DNA of 64,000 nucleotides from Capilliphycus robustus (GCF_034932365.1 NZ_JAYGHR010000081.1:14511-78510), one strand, 5' to 3'. Counted from the first letter of the stretch, positions 1 through 8,882 are shown. Numbers and translations: made by a program. The notes: generated by a model from the letters alone, not told the origin.

Positions 1-2544
1 GAGAATTTTTCACGGGAAACTGCGGCGTTTAAACTTCCGAAAACTAATCCTTTTCTTCGCAGTATTTTTAGTCAAGTTGCGGGGCCAGATTTAGATGATA
101 GAATTGTTTGGGCGGTGGATGATTTAGTAACAATATTGCGTCAGACAGATATGGCAGAAATTCTCAAAAATTTTGGGAAAAGAACCCGTCAAGAAGACCC
201 GGTTGTGCATTTTTATGAAACATTTCTGGCGGAATATGACCCTAAAATGCGAGCATCAAGAGGGGTTTACTATACGCCCGAACCTGTAGTTTCTTATATT
301 GTCCGTAGTGTTGACTCTATTCTGAAAAATAAGTTTGGAATTTCTAAAGGGTTAGCTGATGCAAAAAAAATACAGGTTCCTAACCAAAATGGTGAGGGAA
401 CTCTAGAAACCCATAAAGTATTAATTCTCGATCCAGCAGTGGGAACGGGAACTTTTATGTACGGTGTAATTGACCATATTTATGATAGTTTTAAAAATCA
501 AAAAGGGATGTGGTCAAGTTATGTCAGTCAACATCTACTTCCCCGTTTATTTGGATTTGAATTATTGATGGCTCCCTACACCGTTGCACACATGAAGTTG
601 GGGTTACAGCTTCAAGAGTTGGGATATGATTTTAGTTCAGATGAACGGTTAAGAATTTATTTAACAAATACTTTACAAGAAGCTTTTCAAATTCCGCCAG
701 CAGATGGATTTTTAAATCGAATTCGAGATGAAGCAGAAGCAGCAAAAGAAGTCAAGCAAGATATTCCTGTGATGGTTGTATTAGGAAATCCGCCTTATTC
801 AGCAGTTTCTATGAATACCGATCCTTGGATTGTTGGATTGGTCAGAGATTACTATCAAGTTGATGGTCAACCTTTAAAAGAACATAACTCACAAAATTTA
901 TTGGATGATTATGTTAAATTTATTCGTTTTGCTCAACATCGAGTTCGTTTAACAGGTGATGGAATTGTTGCATTAATCACAAATCATGGTTATTTAGATA
1001 ACCCAACGTTTAGAGGAATGCGTCAAAATTTGATGCAAACCTTTGATGAAATTTATGTTTTAGATTTGCATGGAAATAGCAAAAAGAAAGAGGTCTGTTC
1101 AGATGGTTCACCCGATCAGAATGTGTTTGATATTCAGCAGGGTGTCGCGATTGGAATTTTTGTTAAGTATCCTGAAAGCAGTCAAAAGCTTGCTACAGTT
1201 TATCATGCTGATTTATGGGGAGTACGGGAGTTATATGAAAATCAGTCTAAAGAAAAAAAACTGATAAGCGGAAAATATCATTGGTTAGCTGAAAATGATG
1301 TGAGTTCAACAGATTGGGAAATATTAAAACCAGAATCATCTTTTTATCTATTCAAACCTCAAGATAAAAGACTACTACCAGAGTATCAAGCCTATTGGAA
1401 AATAGCTGACATTTTATCTTCAAACTTAACTGGCGTAAAAACTAATCGAGATAAACTATTAATTGATTTTGATTTAGAAAGTCTTAATCAAAGAATAGAA
1501 ACTTTGCAAAGCGATCAATATACTGATATTCAAATTAAAGAAACATATAGTTTGTCAGATGATCGCTACTGGAATACTTACAGAGAAAGGAATAAAATTA
1601 GAGCTACAGATTGGCGGAAAAATATTATTCCATATCTTTATAGACCTTTTGATCAGAGGTATTTACTATATCAAATTAATCTCATTCAAATTGGACGTGG
1701 AGGTGCTGGATATAATATAATGCAACATATGATTTATGGTGATAATTTGGGATTAATAACATCTCGTCAACAATCACAACAAAGAGAGTGGACTTTAGTA
1801 GGAATTACAAAATTTGTTACAGATAACTGTTCTATATCTAGTAATACAAAAGAGAGAAGTTATCTTTTTCCTCTCTATCTTTACCCCACTGATAACCCCA
1901 CATTATTTGATTTACAACCCACTAACGCACCTGGAGGTCGCCGCCCTAACCTTTCATCGGAATTTATTCAAGACTTCTCAACTCGCCTAGAATTAGAATT
2001 TATTGCAGATGGAAAAGGCGACAAACACCAAACTTTTGGCCCCGAAGATATTTTTAATTACATTTACGCCATCTTTCATTCTCCCACCTACCGCCAACGT
2101 TATGCAGAATTTCTCAAAATAGACTTTCCTCGGGTTCCCCTAACATCCAACTCTGAATTATTTTGGTGTTTGTGTGAAAAAGGCGATCGCCTCGTTAACC
2201 TGCATCTGATGAAAGTTACCGCAACAGAAATGACCAGTTATCCCGAAGACGGAGATAATAAAGTTGAAAAAGTTCGTTATGTTGAACCGAAGCAAAATCA
2301 ACCCGGACGAGTTTATATTAACAAAACCCAATACTTTGAAGGAGTTCCGTTAGAGGTTTGGAATTTTTATGTGGGAGGATATCAAGTCTGTCAAAAATGG
2401 TTAAAAGATCGAAAAGACAGAGTGTTAGACTTTGACGATTTAGAACATTATCAAAATATTGTTACAGCCTTAAACGAAACAATGATATTGATGCAGCAAA
2501 TTGATGATATAATTAATCAATATGGCGGTTTTCCAATCGAATAA
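1..2544 (+). CDS. Type ISP restriction-modification enzyme (adenine methyltransferase part and specificity region), 5' end outside window
   Basis: The reading frame is open from base 1, so the start and the helicase/nuclease part normally found N-terminal in this family lie upstream; the GTG at 115 is probably internal. The visible part carries an N6-adenine methyltransferase core: motif I DPAVGTGTFMYG (bases about 430-465) and the catalytic motif LGNPPYSA (about 781-804). The long C-terminal part resembles the LlaBIII-type target recognition region. In this family one polypeptide does recognition, methylation, translocation and cleavage, protecting host DNA and cutting phage DNA. No separate specificity or restriction subunit is visible downstream. 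An Eco57I-like type IIG enzyme is the alternative. I infer it is functional because the frame is intact over 847 codons. Confidence 0.85.
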   Translation, partial: ENFSRETAAFKLPKTNPFLRSIFSQVAGPDLDDRIVWAVDDLVTILRQTDMAEILKNFGKRTRQEDPVVHFYETFLAEYDPKMRASRGVYYTPEPVVSYIVRSVDSILKNKFGISKGLADAKKIQVPNQNGEGTLETHKVLILDPAVGTGTFMYGVIDHIYDSFKNQKGMWSSYVSQHLLPRLFGFELLMAPYTVAHMKLGLQLQELGYDFSSDERLRIYLTNTLQEAFQIPPADGFLNRIRDEAEAAKEVKQDIPVMVVLGNPPYSAVSMNTDPWIVGLVRDYYQVDGQPLKEHNSQNLLDDYVKFIRFAQHRVRLTGDGIVALITNHGYLDNPTFRGMRQNLMQTFDEIYVLDLHGNSKKKEVCSDGSPDQNVFDIQQGVAIGIFVKYPESSQKLATVYHADLWGVRELYENQSKEKKLISGKYHWLAENDVSSTDWEILKPESSFYLFKPQDKRLLPEYQAYWKIADILSSNLTGVKTNRDKLLIDFDLESLNQRIETLQSDQYTDIQIKETYSLSDDRYWNTYRERNKIRATDWRKNIIPYLYRPFDQRYLLYQINLIQIGRGGAGYNIMQHMIYGDNLGLITSRQQSQQREWTLVGITKFVTDNCSISSNTKERSYLFPLYLYPTDNPTLFDLQPTNAPGGRRPNLSSEFIQDFSTRLELEFIADGKGDKHQTFGPEDIFNYIYAIFHSPTYRQRYAEFLKIDFPRVPLTSNSELFWCLCEKGDRLVNLHLMKVTATEMTSYPEDGDNKVEKVRYVEPKQNQPGRVYINKTQYFEGVPLEVWNFYVGGYQVCQKWLKDRKDRVLDFDDLEHYQNIVTALNETMILMQQIDDIINQYGGFPIE

Positions 2545-2596
2545 AAAACTCACCAAAAACTCACCCCTCTTTTTAAGTGGGCAGGGGGGATCAACT

Positions 2597-2686
2597 ATGA
2601 CCAATCTAAACGATAGCGACTTTGATCTTCCCTATAACCCGGCTTTAATTGCTAGGGCAGAACTCCGCTTAAGTTTGAGATTTTGA
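2597..2686 (+). pseudogene. Possible N-terminal remnant of a DUF559/Vsr-like endonuclease
   Basis: A 29-codon frame begins with ATG after a GGGGGG-rich purine tract and reads MTNLNDSDFDLPYNPALIAR before stopping at TGA. The phrase YNP.LI.RA..LR resembles the start of DUF559 (very-short-patch-repair-like) endonucleases common in cyanobacteria, but the rest of the domain is absent. It is probably a decayed fragment next to the restriction gene. Recognition rests on a short stretch and is weak. Confidence 0.25.
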
Positions 2687-2804
2687 GAGAGATTCGTTAC
2701 TCAATCCCCACGTTACAATTCTTCAAAAACTGTTAACTGAAAAAACTGTAATCCGGACTCTATTTATCCGGGACGAGTCGCCCCTTTTATATCTTTAGAC
2801 AGAG

Positions 2805-2831
2805 TAGACATTTTTCATTCAATGCTATAAT
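2805..2831 (+). promoter_or_regulatory. Candidate sigma70-type promoter for the riboswitch-usp transcript
   Basis: A perfect TATAAT lies at 2826-2831, with TAGACA at 2805-2810 as a -35-like element and a short 15-base spacer. Transcription would start near 2838, just ahead of the riboswitch aptamer. The -10 box is convincing and the -35 box less so. Confidence 0.5.
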
Positions 2832-2854
2832 AGTTCAGAAAGAATAGCAAGCCA

Positions 2855-3012
2855 GCCTAATTCGAGCAGAATTTCTCAACTTCTACAAGAGCAGAGAAAC
2901 TTTGTGAGAAACGGAGGAACCAAAAATCGGGGCGAATCTCGCGCAATGTAACCGAGAGAGGCACCTTCCAGCCTTAGCCCGTCAGCTAACTTCGTAGGCA
3001 TTGGAAGGAGAA
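2855..3012 (+). promoter_or_regulatory. c-di-AMP riboswitch (ydaO-yuaA type)
   Basis: The conserved blocks of the ydaO-yuaA aptamer appear in order: ACGGAGGAACC (2910-2920), GGGGCGAATCT (2929-2939), GAGAGGCACCTTCC (2955-2968), and the hallmark GCCCGTCAGCTAAC..CGTAGGC (2976-2999) followed by GGAAGGAG (3003-3010). This RNA class binds cyclic di-AMP and usually shuts off genes for osmotic balance and cell-wall stress. Here it is the leader of a universal stress protein gene. The 5' limit is approximate because the P1 strand was not folded by program. Confidence 0.88.
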
Positions 3013-3070
3013 CCCAATTGCAACATTGGATCTCCTTAACACTCGCTAAATCACCACACAGATAAGGAGA
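3005..3070 (+). promoter_or_regulatory. Expression platform: competing anti-SD hairpins behind the c-di-AMP aptamer
   Basis: TCTCCTTA (3031-3038) is exactly complementary to the Shine-Dalgarno stretch TAAGGAGA (3063-3070) and also to AAGGAGA (3005-3011) at the 3' edge of the aptamer. The two pairings exclude each other. If ligand binding locks 3005-3011 into the aptamer, TCTCCTTA is freed to mask the ribosome binding site, giving a translational OFF switch. No U-tract follows either hairpin, which argues against transcription termination. Complementarity is seen directly; the mechanism is inferred. Confidence 0.6.
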
Positions 3071-3077
3071 CAACTTC

Positions 3078-3605
3078 ATGCGGAAACCGATGTTGATGCG
3101 TTTACAGAGCGTACTTGGCTGCGATGACTTGACACAGCAAATGGTGCTATTACCTCAAAACAAAATCTCTCCACGTCGAACAGAATCCTCTAACCTCACC
3201 CTGAATATTGTCGTGGGTTATACCGGATCAGATCAGAGTCAAGCGGCGCTGGATATGGCACTTTGGATCGCGCATCAAACCCGTTTAGTCAAGCAAAATC
3301 CCGTCTTAGTTCATATTGTTTATGTCATTGATCAGGTTCAACCCGCAACGATAGAAAAAGCCGATCATATTCTTTGGCAAGCACGCTGTTTAGCCAGTGA
3401 ATGGCGGGGTTCTCTGGATGCTCATTTACGAATTGGTAATGTTGCGACTGAACTCAGTAAAACAGCCCAAGAAATGGATGCTGAGGTGATGTTACTCGGA
3501 TGTCGAACCTTAAAACATCCGTTGGTTAAGCAATTAGCAAATCAAACGCCCTGCCCCATTTTAGGATTATTACCAAAAGAGTTGAGCGTTGTCTCTTCCG
3601 ATTAA
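3078..3605 (+). CDS. Universal stress protein (UspA family), c-di-AMP riboswitch-controlled
   Basis: The protein has 175 residues with one Usp domain after a non-conserved first 40. The beta1 strand NIVVGYTGSDQSQAALD (residues about 44-60) and the late MLLGCRTLKHPLVKQL / CPILGLLP segments (about 138-166) are typical of Usp folds, although the usual ATP-binding G2xG9xGS pattern is degenerate. Proteins of this family respond to nutrient, osmotic or other stress. The ATG at 3078 sits 7 bases behind TAAGGAGA and is the end point of the riboswitch leader. Control by c-di-AMP suggests a role in potassium or osmotic homeostasis, which is inference. The gene stands alone; the next gene is on the other strand. 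Confidence 0.8.
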   Translation: MRKPMLMRLQSVLGCDDLTQQMVLLPQNKISPRRTESSNLTLNIVVGYTGSDQSQAALDMALWIAHQTRLVKQNPVLVHIVYVIDQVQPATIEKADHILWQARCLASEWRGSLDAHLRIGNVATELSKTAQEMDAEVMLLGCRTLKHPLVKQLANQTPCPILGLLPKELSVVSSD

Positions 3606-3763
3606 TTTGTCATCATGCCTATCGCTGGAATGCAGATGTTATTATCATCGGTAATAGCGATCAGCAGACTCCAAAAGCCACCAAAGTGCAATCACTCCAG
3701 CAAAGCCTGCAAGCGGCAATAAAAAGCGTTAAACTATCATTACGATCATCCATCTTAGGATAG
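3599..3763 (+). pseudogene. Out-of-frame coding-like tail behind usp
   Basis: In the frame next to that of usp an open stretch without its own start reads RLICHHAYRWNADVIIIGNS and ends at TAG 3761. The segment W.ADVIIIGN is typical of Usp or related alpha/beta folds. The gene may once have encoded a second domain now cut off by a frameshift near 3590. Alternatively it is the 3' remnant of a separate gene. There is no start codon or RBS for independent translation. Confidence 0.3.
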
Positions 3764-3781
3764 ATTTGACCGATAGGATTA

Positions 3782-5095
3782 TCACCGTTGATTCCAAGCA
3801 TTTTCTGCATCTAAAAGCGCTTGTTCGACGGTTTTTTCGTTTAACATTGCGGCTTGTAAGTTATCATAAATAATCTTTTGCAGTCTTTTGATATCTTTTA
3901 AGGGGGGGAGTAAAGTATCGGTTTCATCCATTTGTTTTGCACTAATAATTCGGGCTTGATCTTCTTGGGTATTTCGTCCTTGAACGGGTCTAAAATGACT
4001 ATCTTTTAAGGCTTCAACCGTCGAAGGTAATACATTTGCGACTTTTGCAAAAGCGAGTTGATTGGTAGAATTGGTGACAAACAAGGCAAATTTTAACGCA
4101 TTTTCAGGATTAGGCGTTTCTCTCGGAATCACTAAATTCATCACCGCAACGCTTTTTTTCCCGGTTTCTCCGGTAATTTGTGGGGCGGGAGTCGAAACTT
4201 TAGCAATAGTGGGAGCGTTTTCTGCAATGGCTTTAAAAAACTGTGGCCCTGATATTAAAATAGCGATTTCTCCCGCTTGATAAAGTTCAATTGCGCGTCG
4301 ATGTCCTTGAGTTAAAACTTCTTGAGGAAGCAGGTTATTTTGATATAAATCTACCCAATATTGAAAGGCGGCTTTTCCTTCAGGACTGTTAAAGGCTGCT
4401 TTTCTTTGTTCATCAACTAACTGCACCCCCATTTGAACTAAAGATTGTAAAACCTGAGAAGAATCTTCGGGAACAAAGGATACAAACAAGGCATATTTAC
4501 CTGTTTTTTCTTTAATCGTTTGAGCGAATTCGGCGAGTTCTGTATAAGTTGTAGGTGCGGTTTTTAATCCTGCTTTTTGAAATAACTCTTGATTATAGAT
4601 CGTAATTTGTGTTGTTAAATACCAAGGAACTCCATAATTTTCTAAGCGGCAATTATTTTCTTTACATCTTTCAATACTATTGGCTTTTAAAATATTCGGT
4701 AAATATTGCGATCGCACCTCTTCTGGTACTTGTTCATTTAAGTTTAACCAAGCATTTCGTCCGGCGAGTAAAGCGGCAAAATCGGGGTTTAAATTCACCA
4801 CATCCGGCGCTGTTTTTGCCGAAACAGAAGCTAAAATTCGACTTTCCATCGCTGACCAAGGCACATCGACCCAACGAATTTTTAACTCAGGATTTTCCGC
4901 TTCAAAATTCGCAATTAATTGGTTAAAATAATCAGTAAACTGCGGTTGAAGTTGCATCGTCCAGAATTCGACTTCCTGACGATTATCACTGGCATTATTA
5001 TCAGAACTAACCGTTGCACAACTGACAACAAAACTCAGCAATAAACCAACTAAAGCAAAAATTCCAAAGCGTTTCCAGGGGTTCAGACGTTTCAT
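3782..5095 (-). CDS. ABC transporter extracellular sugar-binding lipoprotein
   Basis: The 437-residue protein is a family 1 extracellular solute-binding protein. A basic start (MKRLNPWKR), a hydrophobic stretch and the lipobox FVVSC with Cys26 predict a lipoprotein anchored outside the cytoplasmic membrane. The mature part has the long two-lobed maltose/trehalose/glycerol-phosphate type sequence (for example PDVVNLNPDFAALLAGR and GEIAILISGPQFFKAI). It would deliver a sugar or polyol to a membrane permease, but no permease or ATPase gene lies nearby. The substrate cannot be read from sequence. It is transcribed divergently from the glycosyltransferase, with about 140 bases between the starts. 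Confidence 0.85.
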   Translation of the reverse strand: MKRLNPWKRFGIFALVGLLLSFVVSCATVSSDNNASDNRQEVEFWTMQLQPQFTDYFNQLIANFEAENPELKIRWVDVPWSAMESRILASVSAKTAPDVVNLNPDFAALLAGRNAWLNLNEQVPEEVRSQYLPNILKANSIERCKENNCRLENYGVPWYLTTQITIYNQELFQKAGLKTAPTTYTELAEFAQTIKEKTGKYALFVSFVPEDSSQVLQSLVQMGVQLVDEQRKAAFNSPEGKAAFQYWVDLYQNNLLPQEVLTQGHRRAIELYQAGEIAILISGPQFFKAIAENAPTIAKVSTPAPQITGETGKKSVAVMNLVIPRETPNPENALKFALFVTNSTNQLAFAKVANVLPSTVEALKDSHFRPVQGRNTQEDQARIISAKQMDETDTLLPPLKDIKRLQKIIYDNLQAAMLNEKTVEQALLDAENAWNQR

Positions 5096-5237
5096 GGCTT
5101 GGGGGGATGTTGACTCGCAAGATAGGACGAAAATTGAGGATATTTGTTTCTCGAGATAAATGTGCCGGGTGACAACTAATAACTATACTGCTAAGAGCAG
5201 AAATTTTTTGCTGTCATTCACCCTATTATCAGCAGTA

Positions 5238-5969
5238 ATGTTGCGTGTTTCCATTATTATCCCAACCTTAAATGAGGCGAGTTCCCTAAACCGCACCCTG
5301 AATACTTTGCGTTTACTCACTCCCCCAGCTTGGGAAATGATTGTCGTAGACGGGAACAGCGAAGATGAAACGGCTTTGATCGCTAAGTCTGCGGGAGTTC
5401 AGGTGATTTCTTCTCCGATACGCAGACGTTCAACCCAAATGAACTTAGGCGCGAAACTGGCAACCGGAGAAGTTCTCTGTTTTCTGCACGCCGATACTTT
5501 AGTTCCCGATGACCTCGTGACTATTATTGCACAAACCTTATCGGATGCAAATATTGTTGCAGGGGGGTTTATTTCGCTGATGGCGGGTTCTCAAACGACT
5601 CGTTGGGGAATTTCCCTTCACAACTACTTGAAGACCTATTATGCGCCATTATTGTTTCGTCCCCATTTATTTTTTCGGGGACTGCGGTTACTCTTTGGAG
5701 ATCAGGTAATATTTTGTCGGAGTCAGGCGTTTTGGGACTGTGACGGCTTTGATGAACATTTACCCATTATGGAAGATGCGGATTTATGTCGTAAACTGGT
5801 TTATATTGGACGGATTCGCTTAGTCAACCGGATTGTCCAAACCAGCGATCGCCGTGTTGCCCGTTGGGGTTCGTTCAAAGCTACGTTAATTTATCTTTAT
5901 ATTGGTTTTCTTTGGGGAATGGGTGTTTCCGCGAACTATTTGCAAAAGTTTTATCAAGATATTCGTTAA
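5238..5969 (+). CDS. Family 2 glycosyltransferase (TIGR04283-like)
   Basis: With the ATG at 5238 the protein has 243 residues and starts MLRVSIIIPTLNEA, the usual GT2 beginning; upstream codons to 5160 do not look conserved. Visible motifs are the nucleotide-sugar binding IVVDGNSEDET, the metal-binding variant FLHADTLVP (DxD replaced by HAD), and EDADLCRKL near residue 180. A hydrophobic C-terminal segment (YLYIGFLWGMGV) may touch the membrane. The pattern fits the TIGR04283 clade, which includes proteins tied to arsenosugar synthesis, but no arsenic genes are visible here, so the acceptor remains open. Confidence 0.8.
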   Translation: MLRVSIIIPTLNEASSLNRTLNTLRLLTPPAWEMIVVDGNSEDETALIAKSAGVQVISSPIRRRSTQMNLGAKLATGEVLCFLHADTLVPDDLVTIIAQTLSDANIVAGGFISLMAGSQTTRWGISLHNYLKTYYAPLLFRPHLFFRGLRLLFGDQVIFCRSQAFWDCDGFDEHLPIMEDADLCRKLVYIGRIRLVNRIVQTSDRRVARWGSFKATLIYLYIGFLWGMGVSANYLQKFYQDIR

Positions 5970-6070
5970 CGAGAAATAGAATATACAAAAATTATGCTAA
6001 TGTGAAGTAAGCACTACTTTAAAAATAGATTTCGCACTCTAAACTCAAGTCAGGGAGAGATGAACAGCAG

Positions 6071-7570
6071 ATGTCAAGCTATAGTTCTGTGCAATACTTC
6101 TTAGAAGATTACCCGAGAACATTATTTCCCTTAGCTACTACTCAGATTCTTATTCAGAATCATGCAGACGAAATTTTGAAGTATATTTATGAAAAAGTAT
6201 TAAATAAAGAAAAAGATTATTCATTTTTACCCCAACTCCATTGTTATGCCTCTAAAACAGGTTTTCACCTTCGGCGAACAGTTAAGTTAGATCCTGTTGC
6301 AGAATTATTTATTTATGATCTGGTTTATAAAAACAGAAAAACTTTTCGCCCGGATTTTTGTGAGGATAGAAAAAGCTTTGGTTATAGATTTGAAGATGGA
6401 AAACCCATTCCTCAAACTAAGAGTTATGCAGCATTTAAGTCATCTATTGCACAGGCGAAGAAACTTTATCGGTTCAGTGCAAAGTTTGATATAGGTTCCT
6501 ATTTTAACTCAATTTATCACCACGATCTTGTATCTTGGTTTGGTGAAGGAGGTCGAAGTTTAAAGGACGCGGAATATTTGGGGCAATTTCTACGAGAAAT
6601 AAATGCTGGTAGGTCTGTCGATTGTTTGCCACAAGGATTGCATCCATGTAAGGTTATAGGTGCAGAGTTTTTAAAATTTATTGATAATTCGATTCGGATA
6701 AGAAGTCAGCTTATGCTCCGTTTTATGGACGATTATTATCTTTTTGATAATGATGAGAGTATAATGAATTCAGATTTTCTGAAAATTCAGAGAATGTTGG
6801 GAGAAAAAAATCTTTTTTTAAATTCTGCAAAAACCAAAATAGGTCAAGTAGATGAAATTAATATTGGAAAAAACGTTGATGCTATTAAAGCAGAATTACT
6901 ACAAGTTCGGCGGCATATTATTGAAGTTTCTGGTATCGATTTCGAGTTTGAGGAGGAGGAGGAAGAGGAGGAATATGAGAGCTTGAGTGATGAAAAAATC
7001 GATTATTTGCTACATCTTTTAAAAGATCCAGATATTAATGAGGAAGATGCTGAACTGGTTTTGATTCTACTCCGAGATTATGGAAGTGATGTTTTAGAGC
7101 GAATGAGAAGTTTTCTAGAACGTTTCCCAAGCCTTAGCAAAACTGTTTATACTTACTGCCGATATTTAGATGACAAAACAGAGCTATCTAACCTCGTTAA
7201 AGACTTTCTTAAAACCTCCAAAAATACAACAGAAAATCAATTGTTTTGGCTTGCTAAAATAACAGAAGATTATCTAATGAATTCTCATAACTATGCAGAA
7301 ATAATCTATATGTTGTATGCTCATAGCAATGCAACAAGCTTGACAAAAGCAAAAATACTTGAGATTCCAGAGCATCGATTTGGATTACCCGAACTCCGAT
7401 CTGAATACCTTCGTACTGGACAGTCAGATTGGTTATCTTGGTCAGCAGCAGTAGGTTGTCGTAAACAGGATAAAATCAGTAGGAATTATGTTCTAGGATA
7501 CTTCTCTAATGCTAGCCCCATGAACAAACTGATATTTGATTGCATTTCAAAATTAGATAACACTGTATAA
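6071..7570 (+). CDS. Defence-type reverse transcriptase (DRT/UG-Abi class, perhaps DRT5-like)
   Basis: This 499-residue protein carries all core reverse transcriptase blocks in its first half: motif A KFDIGSYFNSIYHHDL (138-153, Asp140), motif B CLPQGLHPCKVIG (185-197), motif C RFMDDYYLF (217-225, Asp220/Asp221) and motif D LFLNSAKTKIG (248-258). An upstream block GFHLRRTVKLDPVAELF (64-80) is also typical. No maturase, integrase or CRISPR domain is present. The second half is helical and has a Glu-only tract (about 292-301), resembling the alpha-repeat tails of abortive-infection and 'unknown group' RTs. Such RTs protect against phage, some through untemplated or RNA-templated DNA synthesis. 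The ATG at 6071 follows AGGGAGAG. It stands alone, about 100 bases behind the glycosyltransferase; the DRT5 label is from memory of sequence pattern and unverified. Confidence 0.82.
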   Translation: MSSYSSVQYFLEDYPRTLFPLATTQILIQNHADEILKYIYEKVLNKEKDYSFLPQLHCYASKTGFHLRRTVKLDPVAELFIYDLVYKNRKTFRPDFCEDRKSFGYRFEDGKPIPQTKSYAAFKSSIAQAKKLYRFSAKFDIGSYFNSIYHHDLVSWFGEGGRSLKDAEYLGQFLREINAGRSVDCLPQGLHPCKVIGAEFLKFIDNSIRIRSQLMLRFMDDYYLFDNDESIMNSDFLKIQRMLGEKNLFLNSAKTKIGQVDEINIGKNVDAIKAELLQVRRHIIEVSGIDFEFEEEEEEEEYESLSDEKIDYLLHLLKDPDINEEDAELVLILLRDYGSDVLERMRSFLERFPSLSKTVYTYCRYLDDKTELSNLVKDFLKTSKNTTENQLFWLAKITEDYLMNSHNYAEIIYMLYAHSNATSLTKAKILEIPEHRFGLPELRSEYLRTGQSDWLSWSAAVGCRKQDKISRNYVLGYFSNASPMNKLIFDCISKLDNTV

Positions 7571-7636
7571 CAATTCTGGCGCAGTGGACTGAAGAAGTAA
7601 GATAATATTCGATGAACTTCTATCACCCGTTCCCCG

Positions 7637-8260
7637 TTAACTGTTCCCTTTTTTCAATTGAGATGTACGGGTTTTTAAGTCTTCAATGGTAAACAAGGCT
7701 TCAAAGGTTAACCCCTTTTCCGCGTAAAGTTCGGCGCCCCCTTGTTGACGATCAACTAATGAAATAATCTGTTCAACGTGATATCCTGCATCTTGGAGTC
7801 GGGTAACAGCTTTTAAAGCGGACTGTCCGGTTGTCACCACATCTTCTAAGACTACAACATTCGCCCCACTGGGTAATTGTGGCCCTTCAATATAAGCCAT
7901 TGTGCCATATCCTTTGGCTTCTTTTCGGATAATTAACCCATAAACAGGCTTATTTTCATAGGCAGAAACCACACTCACGGCCGATACAATCGGATCAGCG
8001 CCTAATGTTAACCCCGCAACCGCATCAGTATCAGATGGTAACATCGCACAAAGAAGCCGACCAATCGCTAAAGCCCCATGAGGATGCAACGTCACCTGTT
8101 TACCGTTAATATAATAGGAGCTTTGCTGTCCTGATGAAAGCACAAAGTCTCCTTCTTGATAGGCAAGCTGACAAAACAGATCCAGCAGCCAGTTCCGCAC
8201 AGTATCCAGGGAAGCGGTTATCAGATCATCAGATTGAATTTGAAGTAGAGATTGATCCAT
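7637..8260 (-). CDS. pyrE: Orotate phosphoribosyltransferase
   Basis: The enzyme joins orotate to PRPP to give OMP, the fifth step of de novo pyrimidine synthesis, in the cytoplasm. The 207-residue length is usual. Recognisable parts are the substrate loop FVLSSGQQSSYYINGK (about 39-54), the flexible-loop Lys region IIRKEAKGYG (about 110-119) and the PRPP-binding signature VVVLEDVVTTGQSA (about 135-148). The start MDQSLLQ lies about 145 bases from the divergent secreted protein gene. No pyrF fusion is present. Confidence 0.95.
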   Translation of the reverse strand: MDQSLLQIQSDDLITASLDTVRNWLLDLFCQLAYQEGDFVLSSGQQSSYYINGKQVTLHPHGALAIGRLLCAMLPSDTDAVAGLTLGADPIVSAVSVVSAYENKPVYGLIIRKEAKGYGTMAYIEGPQLPSGANVVVLEDVVTTGQSALKAVTRLQDAGYHVEQIISLVDRQQGGAELYAEKGLTFEALFTIEDLKTRTSQLKKGNS

Positions 8261-8406
8261 AATGGCAGTAAAATATTTAAGAGGTTTCGGAAGTGTATGA
8301 TTTTTTCTTCCCTGACTAACCTGAAAGTCTTGAAAAATAATAAGCTAATCTTTATCCTAATTGAAAATCGAGTTAATATTTAAACAAGATATCGAGGATA
8401 AGCATA

Positions 8407-8847
8407 ATGGGTCTAACTTCAAAGTTCCTCAGTGGTGTGGTGGTCTTATCGGCAGTTTCAACGGTTTGGGCGACTCCGACATTGGCTCAAGTCGAAGTTC
8501 CAGTTCCTCCAAGAACGACATTGAACCCCGTTGCTGATGATTTTAACAGAGCGGCGTCTCGCAGTTCGGGAGATGTGTTTAAAGCGCAGTCTCTTATGGG
8601 ACAAGTTCAGTTTATCTTTGGGGTGGGTTTCCCTTGGCCGAGTGGGGGAACGGGCGCATTTCCTGAACAAGCATTAGCAGCCGATACGCGAGACTTAATA
8701 CTGTTGTACCGTGATGCTTTCCTCAAGCAATATGCCAGTGATCCGGTGATTCGAGTGGTTGATCTGCCCAATCCCTACAATACCTCAATTTTGACTCAAC
8801 CTCTCTACAGCGAATTTAATCAGCCGACAGCCATTCCGTCTCGATAA
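8407..8847 (+). CDS. Small secreted protein, function unknown
   Basis: The 146-residue protein begins with a classical signal peptide (MGLTSKFLSGVVVLSAVSTV) ending in ATPTLAQ, so cleavage near residue 28 and export to the periplasm or beyond are likely. The mature part is short, proline- and asparagine-rich (VPVPPRTTLNPVADDFNRAA) and has a central glycine-rich piece FGVGFPWPSGGTG. I do not recognise a named domain; the composition fits conserved cyanobacterial proteins without assigned role. The ATG follows the purine-rich GAGGATAAGC. The small cytosolic protein gene follows 35 bases later, so the two may be cotranscribed. Confidence 0.7.
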   Translation: MGLTSKFLSGVVVLSAVSTVWATPTLAQVEVPVPPRTTLNPVADDFNRAASRSSGDVFKAQSLMGQVQFIFGVGFPWPSGGTGAFPEQALAADTRDLILLYRDAFLKQYASDPVIRVVDLPNPYNTSILTQPLYSEFNQPTAIPSR

Positions 8848-8882
8848 CCTCAACTTGTTCAAGGCACATCTCAGAGGGTCTG

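Noticed and set aside
6071..7570. Group II intron or retron origin of the reverse transcriptase
   Set aside because: No maturase/HNH domain, no intron domain V-like hairpin and no msr-msd-type inverted repeats were seen beside the gene.
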